A DNA stretch of 64,000 nucleotides from Flavobacterium gillisiae. GTDB lineage: Bacteria > Bacteroidota > Bacteroidia > Flavobacteriales > Flavobacteriaceae. The notes under the pieces are model-generated. The model ran no database searches and had not been told where the DNA came from. It saw only the letters and a list, made by a program, of their open reading frames with translations. The position numbers and the translations under genes are program-made. Position 1 is the first letter of the stretch. Each line of letters starts with the position of its first letter. Below are positions 34,788-43,117 of the stretch, one piece after another. The DNA lies in assembly GCF_900107635.1 (NCBI RefSeq), contig NZ_FNRD01000001.1, positions 620,001 to 684,000 of the forward strand. Direction: 5' to 3'.

Positions 34788-34804
34788 TATATTTGACAAA
34801 TATA
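34788..34804. promoter_or_regulatory. Palindromic bidirectional -7 element (TATATTTGaCAAATATA)
   Basis: A perfect 17-bp inverted repeat containing TATATTTG on both strands (34788-34795 plus, 34804-34797 minus). Each half is an exact -7 box for one of the two divergent glycosyltransferase genes (starts at 34780 and 34822). Neither has a clear -33 TTG. Confidence 0.6.
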
Positions 34805-34821
34805 TTTACTTTTAGACAGGA

Positions 34822-35919
34822 ATGATAAAAAACAAAAATAAAGTCGCTATAATTTCGACCTCATTAGGAAATGGGGGAGCGGAAAAATTTGCTTCGTTAT
34901 TGAGTTTTATGTTGGAGAATTTAAATATCGAAGTGCATACTATCATTATAAATGATGCCGTTGAATATGAATATGCAGGTGAGTTGTTGAATTTGGGAAT
35001 AGATAGTGAAAGACGATTTCCTTTTTTTAAGAAAATAAAAAAGGGGTTTCTATTGAATAGCTATTTAAAGGAGAAGCAGATTAGTTGTGTCATCGATAAT
35101 AGACCTAGGAATAATTTGTTAAGAGAAATAATTACGAATTGGATTTATGGTAGCAGAAAAAAGATAGTCGTGGTGCATAGTTATAAGTTAGAAAACTACT
35201 TTCCAAAGTCTGCATTTTGGTCTCAGTTTTTGTATCGAAAGACAGCTAAGATAGTATGTGTTTCAAACGCTATTGAAAAGGAAATACAACTAAAATTTGA
35301 TTTAAAGAATACGGAGACAATACATAATTCGTTTGATTTTTCTAGAATACAAGTTAGTAAGGATACTGCGACTACTGAAGATTACATCTTGTATTTTGGT
35401 CGATTTGATGAAAAAGTAAAAAATTTCAACTTATTGCTTGAGGCTTTTTTTGTTTCCAAATTGTTTTTGCAGGGATTTCAACTGTTGCTTATGGGAGATG
35501 GTCCTGACTTAAACAAGATTCAAGATTCGATTAAAGGATTTCAATTGGAAGGTTATATAGCAATTTTACCCTTTAATAACAATCCGTTTGATATTGTTCA
35601 GAATGCTAGATTTACGGTTTTAACGAGTCGTTATGAAGGTTTTCCAATGTCGATTGTAGAGTCTTTAGCATTAGGAACTCCGGTTGTCGCTGTTGATTGT
35701 AATTCGGGACCAAAAGAAATAGTAATCGACGAGTATAACGGATTATTAGTAGAGAATTATAATGCTATTCGTCTCGCAGCTGCTTTTAACCGTATGATTT
35801 CAGATCGCGAGTTGTACGCTTTTTGTAAAAAAAATGCCGCCAAAAGTGTAGCACATTTATCTTTAGAAACGATTTCAAAACAATGGGAATCCATTTTAAG
35901 CCAAAACAATGACAACTAA
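34822..35919 (+). CDS. Glycosyltransferase family 4
   Basis: A 365-residue GT-B enzyme. The N-terminal lobe has TSLGNGGAEKFASLLSFML, a hallmark of GT4; the C-terminal lobe has YILYFGRFDEKVKNFNLLLEAF, LLLMGDGPDLNKI and the donor site SRYEGFPMSIVESLALGTPVV with the EX7E pair. It adds one sugar to the lipid-linked oligosaccharide. Its 3' end overlaps the ketoisomerase gene by 11 bases, so they are translationally linked. Confidence 0.92.
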   Translation: MIKNKNKVAIISTSLGNGGAEKFASLLSFMLENLNIEVHTIIINDAVEYEYAGELLNLGIDSERRFPFFKKIKKGFLLNSYLKEKQISCVIDNRPRNNLLREIITNWIYGSRKKIVVVHSYKLENYFPKSAFWSQFLYRKTAKIVCVSNAIEKEIQLKFDLKNTETIHNSFDFSRIQVSKDTATTEDYILYFGRFDEKVKNFNLLLEAFFVSKLFLQGFQLLLMGDGPDLNKIQDSIKGFQLEGYIAILPFNNNPFDIVQNARFTVLTSRYEGFPMSIVESLALGTPVVAVDCNSGPKEIVIDEYNGLLVENYNAIRLAAAFNRMISDRELYAFCKKNAAKSVAHLSLETISKQWESILSQNNDN

Positions 35920-36337
35920 CAACGACGTTCAATTTATTGAAATTCCAAAAATTAAAGATCGCAGAGGCAATCTTTCGGTTGTGGAAGGAGACACGATTCC
36001 GTTTGAGTCTAAAAGAGTATATTATTTATATGATGTGCCTGGAGGAAGTAGAAGAGGAGGCCATTGCCATATGGAGCAGCAAGAGTTTTTAATCGCACTA
36101 AGCGGTAGTTTTGATGTGGTGTTAAAAGATGGAAAGTCCAAAAAAGTGATGACACTCAATAAGCCTAATATTGGATTGTTGATAGTAGATGGAATTTGGA
36201 GAGAATTAGAAAATTTTTCTTCAGGAGCTGTTTGTTTGGTTATGTCTTCAGCTGTCTTTGATGAAGCTGATTACATCCGCAATTATAAAGATTTTAAATT
36301 ATTTAAAAACCGACGAACCAAAACCAAAGTTAGTTAA
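35909..36337 (+). CDS. dTDP-4-keto-6-deoxyhexose 3,4-ketoisomerase, FdtA/QdtA-like cupin
   Basis: A 142-residue small cupin of the WxcM-like/FdtA family. The motif RRGGHCHMEQQEFLIALSG contains the catalytic His52 and His54; IPKIKDRRGNLSVVEG near the start is equally characteristic. The enzyme shifts the keto group from C4 to C3 so that an FdtB-type aminotransferase can act at C3. Fuc3N versus Qui3N stereochemistry cannot be read by eye. Its last 39 bases overlap the 3' end of the convergent glycosyltransferase gene. Confidence 0.88.
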   Translation: MTTNNDVQFIEIPKIKDRRGNLSVVEGDTIPFESKRVYYLYDVPGGSRRGGHCHMEQQEFLIALSGSFDVVLKDGKSKKVMTLNKPNIGLLIVDGIWRELENFSSGAVCLVMSSAVFDEADYIRNYKDFKLFKNRRTKTKVS

Positions 36338-37225
36338 AACTGATTTTAAAGAAATTAATTGTTTCAAAATAAAAGAGGGAAGTAGCAGTAGTATTCTTTT
36401 TTTTAGTTCTAAATTTTGTAAGTCGATGGCATCGTAATAATTTTGAAAGAGTGTTTTATTTCCGGCTATTTTGTATTTTATCGCTAACGAAAACCGATTC
36501 AAATCAAGAAATATTTTTAATTCGGGATTTGTTTTTTCGTCTTCTTCAAATTTCGAAAAATCAACTTTAGTATCTAGGTAGTTTTTATTCTTTGAGAGAC
36601 TTTTTTCATCATAAACGTACCTCGCTAAAATTTTCCAAGAAAACAGTACGGGATATTTTAACCCAATACGAATCCATATATCGGTGTCTTGCCCGCTTTT
36701 TATATCGGTGTCAAAAGTTCCTATCTCTTCGAAAATAGTTTTGTTGAAAACAGCGCAGGAAGTACATATTACCGTTTCTTTAGTACTTGCGGTAAAGTAA
36801 TTCACAATTTCATAAGCCCCCGTTTTTTCGATTGCATAGTGTGCAGGAAAAGTACTTTTTGGAGTTTCGATTTCTATCGCTGCCGAAAACACTTTGATTT
36901 CGGGAAAACGTTTAATTTTTTCGAACATTTCTTCTAAAAATGTGGGGTACCAGTAGTCGTCAGCATCTATAAAGCTGATGTAATTGGATTGTGCTTTTTC
37001 GATTCCTAGATTTCTTGCTGATGATGCTCCTGTATTTTCTTTAGTGAAATAGCGAATTCTGGTATCGTCAAATGCTGCAATTACGTTTTCGCTGTTGTCC
37101 GTCGAGCCATCATTGATAATGATAATTTCAAAGTCAGTAAAACGCTGCTCTAGGACACTTTTTAAAGTGGCTTCGATAAAGGTTTCTTTATTAAAAAGAG
37201 GAATTATGACCGAAAAGAAAGGCAT
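36299..37225 (-). CDS. Glycosyltransferase family 2
   Basis: A 308-residue GT-A enzyme. The start FFSVIIPLFNKETFI, nucleotide-binding IIINDGSTDNSE and metal-binding ISFIDADDYWYP are classical GT2. Acceptor recognition probably lies in the C-terminal half, including GQDTDIWIRIGLKYP. Its ATG follows the stop codon of the upstream gene (37226-38116) directly, with no spacer (TAGATG), so the two are co-translated. The 3' end overlaps the ketoisomerase gene on the other strand by 39 bases. Confidence 0.9.
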   Translation of the reverse strand: MPFFSVIIPLFNKETFIEATLKSVLEQRFTDFEIIIINDGSTDNSENVIAAFDDTRIRYFTKENTGASSARNLGIEKAQSNYISFIDADDYWYPTFLEEMFEKIKRFPEIKVFSAAIEIETPKSTFPAHYAIEKTGAYEIVNYFTASTKETVICTSCAVFNKTIFEEIGTFDTDIKSGQDTDIWIRIGLKYPVLFSWKILARYVYDEKSLSKNKNYLDTKVDFSKFEEDEKTNPELKIFLDLNRFSLAIKYKIAGNKTLFQNYYDAIDLQNLELKKRILLLLPSFILKQLISLKSVLTNFGFGSSVFK

Positions 37226-38116
37226 CTATTTACTATTTAAGGAACAAAAATAGCCTATTTTGTAGATGTCAAATGCAATAAGAGAAGGTTTTTTTGAAGT
37301 CAGGTTTTCTTCTAGTTTCACTTCAAGACTTTGAAATAATTTTGAAACGATATAATCCATTTTGAAAAAGCAAAGTGTTTTGTGCAATTGAGTTATTTTG
37401 CTTTGCATCGTGATTGCAGGATTATCTTTAGAAAGAGATAAAAGTGTTTGAAGAGCTGTTTTGGTTTTTGAAAGGAATACTTCAGATGTTTCTAAATTCA
37501 AATGAAAGACCGGGTTTTCGACCTGTTCAATGGCAATATTTCGATGCTTTAAAGTGGAAATAAAAGAATAATCTTCATAGCCGTACGAATTAATTTTCTC
37601 GTCAAAGAAAATCGTTTCAAACACAGATCTTTGTATCAGAAAATTAGAAACGAAAGTTGATTTATAGGGATTTCTTTTTCTTTCAGATAAAGGAATAGCC
37701 TCTCTACTCTTTCCAAATACCCATCGCAATAATTGCTCGTCAGTTGGTTTTTCCTTGGTGTAAAGCAATCCTCCAAAAAAAGCTTTTTTAGTTGTCGATT
37801 TAATATGGTAGCTGTAATTCGAAATAAAATCAGAACTTTTAGGAAATGTGTCACAGTCCAAAAAAAGTAACCAATCCTTTCTAGATTTAGACGCTAATAA
37901 ATTTCGAATTGAACTTCTCCCGATGTTTTTTGGTAGTTCAATATATATACAATTTGATAAAAATTGAATTGAACTGTTATTGGATTGACACTCCTGTGAA
38001 GCGTCATCAATACAGATGATTTCAAAATCAATCTTGGATTCCAAACACTGAGAATGCAATTCTAACACTAATGGATAGGCATTGTAATTGTAGATTGGAA
38101 CAAGGATAGAAAGCAT
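37226..38116 (-). CDS. Glycosyltransferase family 2, divergent
   Basis: A 296-residue GT-A enzyme. LSILVPIYNYNAYPLVLEL and EIICIDDASQE open the Rossmann-like fold, LLFLDCDTFP carries the metal-binding DxD-type motif, and INSYGYEDYSF resembles the galactosyltransferase C-terminal (7C) signature of chondroitin-synthase-like GT2 enzymes. The start codon overlaps the ftsE stop as TAATG, and the next glycosyltransferase starts immediately after its stop. Substrate unknown. Confidence 0.83.
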   Translation of the reverse strand: MLSILVPIYNYNAYPLVLELHSQCLESKIDFEIICIDDASQECQSNNSSIQFLSNCIYIELPKNIGRSSIRNLLASKSRKDWLLFLDCDTFPKSSDFISNYSYHIKSTTKKAFFGGLLYTKEKPTDEQLLRWVFGKSREAIPLSERKRNPYKSTFVSNFLIQRSVFETIFFDEKINSYGYEDYSFISTLKHRNIAIEQVENPVFHLNLETSEVFLSKTKTALQTLLSLSKDNPAITMQSKITQLHKTLCFFKMDYIVSKLFQSLEVKLEENLTSKKPSLIAFDIYKIGYFCSLNSK

Positions 38117-38799
38117 TACACCGTTCTTTGAACTACTTCATATATTTTAGTGTCTTCACATTTCAATGTTTTTGATGGGAACTTCATTAATAAGGCATAA
38201 TCATGCGTAGCCATTATTATTGTTTTTCCGTTGGCGTTGATTTTTCTCAATACCTCAAGTACTTCAGCGCTTGTTTGTGGGTCTAGATTTCCGGTTGGCT
38301 CATCGGCAAGGATAAGTTCTGGGTCATTTAGCAAGGCTCTGGCAATGGCGACACGTTGTTGTTCTCCACCGGAAATTTGATGTGGCATTTTGCTGGCGTA
38401 CTCTTTCATTCCAACTTTGTCTAATACCTCGTCAATTTTTCGATCCATCTCGTCTTTAACAGTCCATCCTGTAGCTTTAAGCACAAATAACATATTGTCT
38501 TTAATAGTACGGTCCGGTAATAGTTTAAAATCTTGGAATACAATACCTATTTTTCTTCTTAAAAACGGGATGTCATTTTCCTTTAGGGATGCTAAATCAA
38601 AATCTACAATGTGTGCTTCACCTTCTGTCAATGGCATATCTGCATAAAGCGTTTTCATTAAACTACTCTTTCCTGATCCTGTTTTTCCAATGATGTATAA
38701 GAATTCACCACGGTTTACGTCCAAATTAATATTAGATAAAATCACTTTATCTTCTTGATGAATCGTTACGTTTTTTAAAGACAGTATAGCTTGAGACAT
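38116..38799 (-). CDS. ftsE: Cell-division ATP-binding protein FtsE
   Basis: A 227-residue ABC ATPase. Walker A is GKTGSGKSS, the Q-loop [13 protein letters not shown], signature [15 protein letters not shown], Walker [13 protein letters not shown] and the switch [16 protein letters not shown] after the Q-loop is typical of FtsE, which with FtsX activates peptidoglycan hydrolases at the septum. The ATG at 38799 ([11 protein letters not shown]) is used; the frame continues 21 codons further but that part is outside the family alignment. ftsX is not adjacent; two glycosyltransferases follow instead. Confidence 0.87.
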   Translation of the reverse strand: MSQAILSLKNVTIHQEDKVILSNINLDVNRGEFLYIIGKTGSGKSSLMKTLYADMPLTEGEAHIVDFDLASLKENDIPFLRRKIGIVFQDFKLLPDRTIKDNMLFVLKATGWTVKDEMDRKIDEVLDKVGMKEYASKMPHQISGGEQQRVAIARALLNDPELILADEPTGNLDPQTSAEVLEVLRKINANGKTIIMATHDYALLMKFPSKTLKCEDTKIYEVVQRTV

Positions 38800-38901
38800 A
38801 ATTAGCATTTGTTTATTGGGTAAAAGTAATAAGATAACGGTTGTATTCAAAATAAATTTCATGTATTAAGGTGGATTAGCCCGAATATAAATGCGTGAAC
38901 G

Positions 38902-38917
38902 GATAATGATCGTTATC
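38902..38917. promoter_or_regulatory. Palindrome GATAATGATCGTTATC in a divergent spacer
   Basis: A 16-bp imperfect palindrome between divergent ftsE and the TPR gene, similar to one half of a classical Fur box. Operator function is a guess. Confidence 0.25.
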
Positions 38918-39050
38918 GAAATCCAAATTAACGTGGGTTTGTGGTTTTTAAAAAGAGGTTGAAGTAGTGTTAAGTACTTAAAATGGTATTGTTAAAACAT
39001 TTGTTCATAATAAAACCGAAAGTGGATTCGTTATAGACCATAGAATATGA

Positions 39051-39058
39051 TACATTTG
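39051..39058 (+). promoter_or_regulatory. Candidate -7 element (TACATTTG) for the TPR gene
   Basis: Exact TAnnTTTG match 19 bases before the ATG at 39078, giving a very short leader. No -33 TTG at standard spacing. Confidence 0.45.
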
Positions 39059-39077
39059 AATATTAAAAAAAAATAAA

Positions 39078-42000
39078 ATGCGTAAACTTTCTTGGCTTCT
39101 CTTTTTAGTGCTTTTTGTTGCATCTTTTTCTGTTTCGGCACAAAAGTCAACAATATATACCCATGATTTAAAAGATTTTAATAGAGCCCTTTCCTTGTTT
39201 AATGATGGGCAATATGCTTCTGCTAAAATTATATTTGAAAAAGTAAAATCGGAAAGCGACAATGACGAACTAAAGTCTGATTGTTCCTATTATGATGCGA
39301 CTTGCGCCATTCGTATGAATCAGGCTAATGCCGACATGCTTATGGAGCGTTTTGTTTCAGATTATCCTACAAGTGCCAAGAGTAATCAGGCATTTATAGA
39401 AGTGGCGCATTATTATTTTGACCAAGGGAACTATCCTCAAGCCCTACAGTGGTTTGAAAAGGTAAATGAAAGTCAATTGAGTGCTAGCGATAGAGATAAA
39501 TTTAATTTCCAAAAAGGATACAGTTTCTTTAATTCGAAAAATAAAAAAGAAGCTACTACTTACTTTAATAAGGTGGTAAACTCTCAAGAATACGGTTCTC
39601 AAGCCAAATATTATTTAGGTTTTATGGCTTATGAGGGTGATGACTATAAGGAAGCAACGAAGTATTTTGATGCTGTGTCTGGGGAAGAAAAATACAAAGA
39701 AAAGCTTTCGTATTACCAAGCCGACATGAATTTTAAGTTAGGTAATTTTCAAAAAGCAATCGAGCTAGGTGAAAAAGCAATGGCTAAGTCGAATGCTGTC
39801 GAAAAATCGGAGCTGAATAAAATCATTGGGGAAAGCTATTTTAATCTAAAAAAATACGAGCAGTCGATTCCTTATTTGGCAGCATACAAAGGCAAAAAAG
39901 GCAGATGGAATAATACTGATTTTTACCAATTGGGTTATGCTTATTACAAGCAAAATGATTTTGAAAATGCTATTTCACAATTTAATAAGATTGTAAGCGG
40001 AAAAGATTTTGTAGCACAAAACGCTTACTACCATTTAGGAGAAAGTTACCTGAAGTTAGACAAGAAACAAGAGGCTTTGAATGCTTTTAAGAATGCTTCC
40101 GAAATGGCATTTGACACTTCAATTCAGGAAGATGCGAGTTTAAACTATGCAAAGTTAAGTTATGAAATAGGGAATTCGTACCAAAGTGTACCCGGTGTTT
40201 TATTGGGCTTTACCAAAAAATATCCGAATAACGCCAGTCGTTCTGTAGTGGAGAAATTGTTGATTGATTCCTATATTTCATCAAAAAATTATAAGGAAGC
40301 ATTGGTTTTATTGGAAAAAAATGAAAGCCCTGAGAATAAGTTGGCGTATCAAAAAGTTACTTTTTATAGAGGATTAGAATTATATGCTGATAGAGAATAT
40401 GCAGAAGCATTAAAAATGTTTAAGAAATCTATCGATGGGCAAATTGATGCAGCGATGACAGCAAGAGCTACTTTCTGGAAAGCAGAAACGGAGTATGTTT
40501 TAGATGATTATAAAAATGCATTATTGAGTTTTAGACAATTTTCAGGATCGTCTCGCGCATCCTCTGCACCAGAATATAAAAACATCAATTACAATATTGC
40601 CTACACGTATTTCAAATTGAAAGAATACGATCAGGCGGCAACTTACTTTCAAAACCAAATTGAATCAGTAAAAGATGATAAAGTGCGATTGACTGATTCT
40701 TACTTGAGATTAGGAGATTGCCAATTTGTAACATCAAAATATTGGCCTGCAATGGACGCGTACAATAAGGCAATTGATATGAAAGGTGTCGATGGCGATT
40801 ATGCCTTTTATCAAAAAGCAATTTGCTATGGTTTTGTTGCCAAAAACGATAAAAAAATCGAGGAGTTGAATTCCTTTTTGCAATTGTATCCAAGATCAAA
40901 TTACAGAGACGATGCCATGTACGAATTGGCTAACACTTATGTTGCAAGCGGGAAACAAGATTTGGCTTTGAAAACATTTGATCGTTTAATTTCTGAATTT
41001 AAGAATGGATCTTATACTGCAAAATCTATTTTGCGTCAAGGTTTAATTTATTATAACTCTGATAGAAATGCAGATGCTTTAACAAAATTTAAAAAAGTAG
41101 CGGCTGAATTCCCAAAAACTCCTGAGGCGCTTGAGGCGGTTTCAACGGCACGATTGATTTATGTCGACGGAGGAAGAGTAGCGGAATATGCAACTTGGGT
41201 AAGAACTCTAGATTTTGTTGCGGTTACTGATGCGGATTTAGATAATGATACTTACGAATCAGCATTAAAGCAATTTGAGCAGAACAATAACAAGCAGGCT
41301 ATTTCTGGATTTATGGCTTATACTGCCAGCTTTCCTAGAGGAATACATTCTTTACAGGCTAATTTCTACTTGGCGCAAGCATACTTCGCTGAAGGATTGC
41401 AAACCAAATCTATTCCTAACTATGAATACGTAATAGGGCAGCCTAGAAATGAATTTACGGAACAATCTTTAGCTCGTTTGTCTCAAGTTTTATTGAAAAA
41501 CAATGATAATGCAAAAGCGATTCCCGTATTACTTCGTCTAGAGAATGAAGCTGATTTTCCTCAAAATAAAGTGTTTGCACAATCTAATTTGATGAAATGT
41601 TATTATGATAAAAAAGACTATTCAAACTCAGTTATTTATGCTGATAAAGTATTAAATAATCCTAAAACGGATGACAATGTAAAAAGTGATGCGCAAATTA
41701 TCATTGCTCGCTCCGCAATGCAAACAGGAGACGAAGCAAAGGCGAGAGCAGGGTATGCGAAATTACTAACGATTGCCAAAGGAGAATTAGCGGCAGAAGC
41801 ATTGTATTATGATGCTTATTTTAAAAATAAAGACGGAAAGTTTGAGACTTCAAATACAGCGGTTCAAAAATTAGCTAAAAATTATTCAGGTTACCGATAT
41901 TTTGGAGCCAAAGGTTTGATTCTAATGGCCAAGAATTTCTACGGATTGAAAGATAGTTTTCAAGCAACTTATATTTTAGATAATGTAATTGAAAACTTTA

Positions 42001-42092
42001 CTGATTTTCCAGATGTTATCTCCGAAGCCAAAAGAGAATTGGATGCGATTAAGACAGAAGAGTCTAAAACAAACTCATCGATTGTAAAATAA
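39078..42092 (+). CDS. Large periplasmic tetratricopeptide-repeat protein
   Basis: A 1004-residue exported protein. After the signal peptide (MRKLSWLLFLVLFVASFSVSAQ) it is built almost entirely of TPR-like helical pairs from start to end, for example YASAKIIFEKVKSES, NYPQALQWFEKVNES, DYKEATKYFDAV, NFQKAIELGEKAM, QEALNAFKNASEMA and KQDLALKTFDRLISEF. No catalytic domain is visible. Such scaffolds hold envelope complexes together. PhzF and an outer-membrane barrel gene follow on the same strand. The specific function is not known to me. Confidence 0.85.
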   Translation: MRKLSWLLFLVLFVASFSVSAQKSTIYTHDLKDFNRALSLFNDGQYASAKIIFEKVKSESDNDELKSDCSYYDATCAIRMNQANADMLMERFVSDYPTSAKSNQAFIEVAHYYFDQGNYPQALQWFEKVNESQLSASDRDKFNFQKGYSFFNSKNKKEATTYFNKVVNSQEYGSQAKYYLGFMAYEGDDYKEATKYFDAVSGEEKYKEKLSYYQADMNFKLGNFQKAIELGEKAMAKSNAVEKSELNKIIGESYFNLKKYEQSIPYLAAYKGKKGRWNNTDFYQLGYAYYKQNDFENAISQFNKIVSGKDFVAQNAYYHLGESYLKLDKKQEALNAFKNASEMAFDTSIQEDASLNYAKLSYEIGNSYQSVPGVLLGFTKKYPNNASRSVVEKLLIDSYISSKNYKEALVLLEKNESPENKLAYQKVTFYRGLELYADREYAEALKMFKKSIDGQIDAAMTARATFWKAETEYVLDDYKNALLSFRQFSGSSRASSAPEYKNINYNIAYTYFKLKEYDQAATYFQNQIESVKDDKVRLTDSYLRLGDCQFVTSKYWPAMDAYNKAIDMKGVDGDYAFYQKAICYGFVAKNDKKIEELNSFLQLYPRSNYRDDAMYELANTYVASGKQDLALKTFDRLISEFKNGSYTAKSILRQGLIYYNSDRNADALTKFKKVAAEFPKTPEALEAVSTARLIYVDGGRVAEYATWVRTLDFVAVTDADLDNDTYESALKQFEQNNNKQAISGFMAYTASFPRGIHSLQANFYLAQAYFAEGLQTKSIPNYEYVIGQPRNEFTEQSLARLSQVLLKNNDNAKAIPVLLRLENEADFPQNKVFAQSNLMKCYYDKKDYSNSVIYADKVLNNPKTDDNVKSDAQIIIARSAMQTGDEAKARAGYAKLLTIAKGELAAEALYYDAYFKNKDGKFETSNTAVQKLAKNYSGYRYFGAKGLILMAKNFYGLKDSFQATYILDNVIENFTDFPDVISEAKRELDAIKTEESKTNSSIVK

Positions 42093-42155
42093 AAATGAAG
42101 TAAGGGAAATCACTGTTGGTTACCTGATATAAATTTTTAAAATAATTCATAAAAA

Positions 42156-43022
42156 ATGAACATTCCTTTTTACATCGTTGATGTTTTTTCAGATCGCAAG
42201 TATGCTGGGAATCAATTGGCAGTTTTTTTAGATGCGGAGAATATAGCAGAGGATCAGATGCAGAAAATAGCTGCTGAAATCAATTTTGCGGAAAGCACTT
42301 TTATTTCTAAAATGAATCCCGATGAAACTACTGCGCAAATTAGAATATTTACTCCAGTAAAGGAGATGCAGTTTGCAGGACATCCTATTATAGGAACGTC
42401 ATGGATATTGATGAATAAAATTTTTAAGAGCAATCCTCAAAATTGTACGGTAACGGTTCCTATTGGTCCAATTCCGGTTTACCAATCAGAAGGCTTAGTT
42501 TGGTTACAGGCAGCGCAACCGCAATTTTTTGATGTTTTTTCAAAAGATGATTTTGTGTCTTTCAGTAACTTAGAATTGAATGATTTTGATAATCGATTTG
42601 ATATTCAAGAAGTCACTACAGGTAGTGCTTTTATCATCGTTCCTGTTAAAGATAAAAAGACACTTGAAAAAATTGAACTGGATAAAAGCAAAGCGGAGAA
42701 CTGGTTAGAGGGTCATTGTAAAACAGCGCATCAGGCATTATACTTTTTTTGCCTCGAAGATGCAACGTTGAGTAGTAGAATGTTATGTTTCGAAAGAAAT
42801 CAGTTGATAGAAGATGCCGCTACGGGAAGTGCAAGCAGCTGTTTGCAAGCGTTTCTTTTAAAATATCATGCTCCTGTGATTGATATAATTAATAATCAAG
42901 GAGAATTTATTAATAGGCCTTCGCAAATTTTTTTCGAAGGAAAACTATCTGATGGACATTATGATATTAAAATAGGCGGTAAGACGCAACTCATTGCAAA
43001 AGGAGAATGGGAAATAGAGTAG
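42156..43022 (+). CDS. PhzF-family isomerase
   Basis: A 288-residue enzyme of the PhzF/diaminopimelate-epimerase fold. The N-terminal signature is FYIVDVFSDRKYAGNQLAVF, the catalytic Glu lies in INFAESTFIS, the segment RIFTPVKEMQFAGHPIIGTSW follows, and the second half has EDAATGSASSCLQAF. Most members outside phenazine operons are isomerases of unknown substrate, and no phenazine genes are present. It starts 63 bases after the TPR gene with no clear promoter, so it may share its transcript. Confidence 0.88.
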   Translation: MNIPFYIVDVFSDRKYAGNQLAVFLDAENIAEDQMQKIAAEINFAESTFISKMNPDETTAQIRIFTPVKEMQFAGHPIIGTSWILMNKIFKSNPQNCTVTVPIGPIPVYQSEGLVWLQAAQPQFFDVFSKDDFVSFSNLELNDFDNRFDIQEVTTGSAFIIVPVKDKKTLEKIELDKSKAENWLEGHCKTAHQALYFFCLEDATLSSRMLCFERNQLIEDAATGSASSCLQAFLLKYHAPVIDIINNQGEFINRPSQIFFEGKLSDGHYDIKIGGKTQLIAKGEWEIE

Positions 43023-43117
43023 CGACAAAAAACTAGTTAGAAAAAATAATACGAAAAGAGAATAACAGGAGGTTAAGACAAGAACTTTTCTTCTTAACTC
43101 TAAAAAAATAATAAAAT

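Noticed and set aside
42093..43117. PhzF as sign of phenazine synthesis
   Set aside because: No other phz genes are present; the family is broad and mostly of other function.
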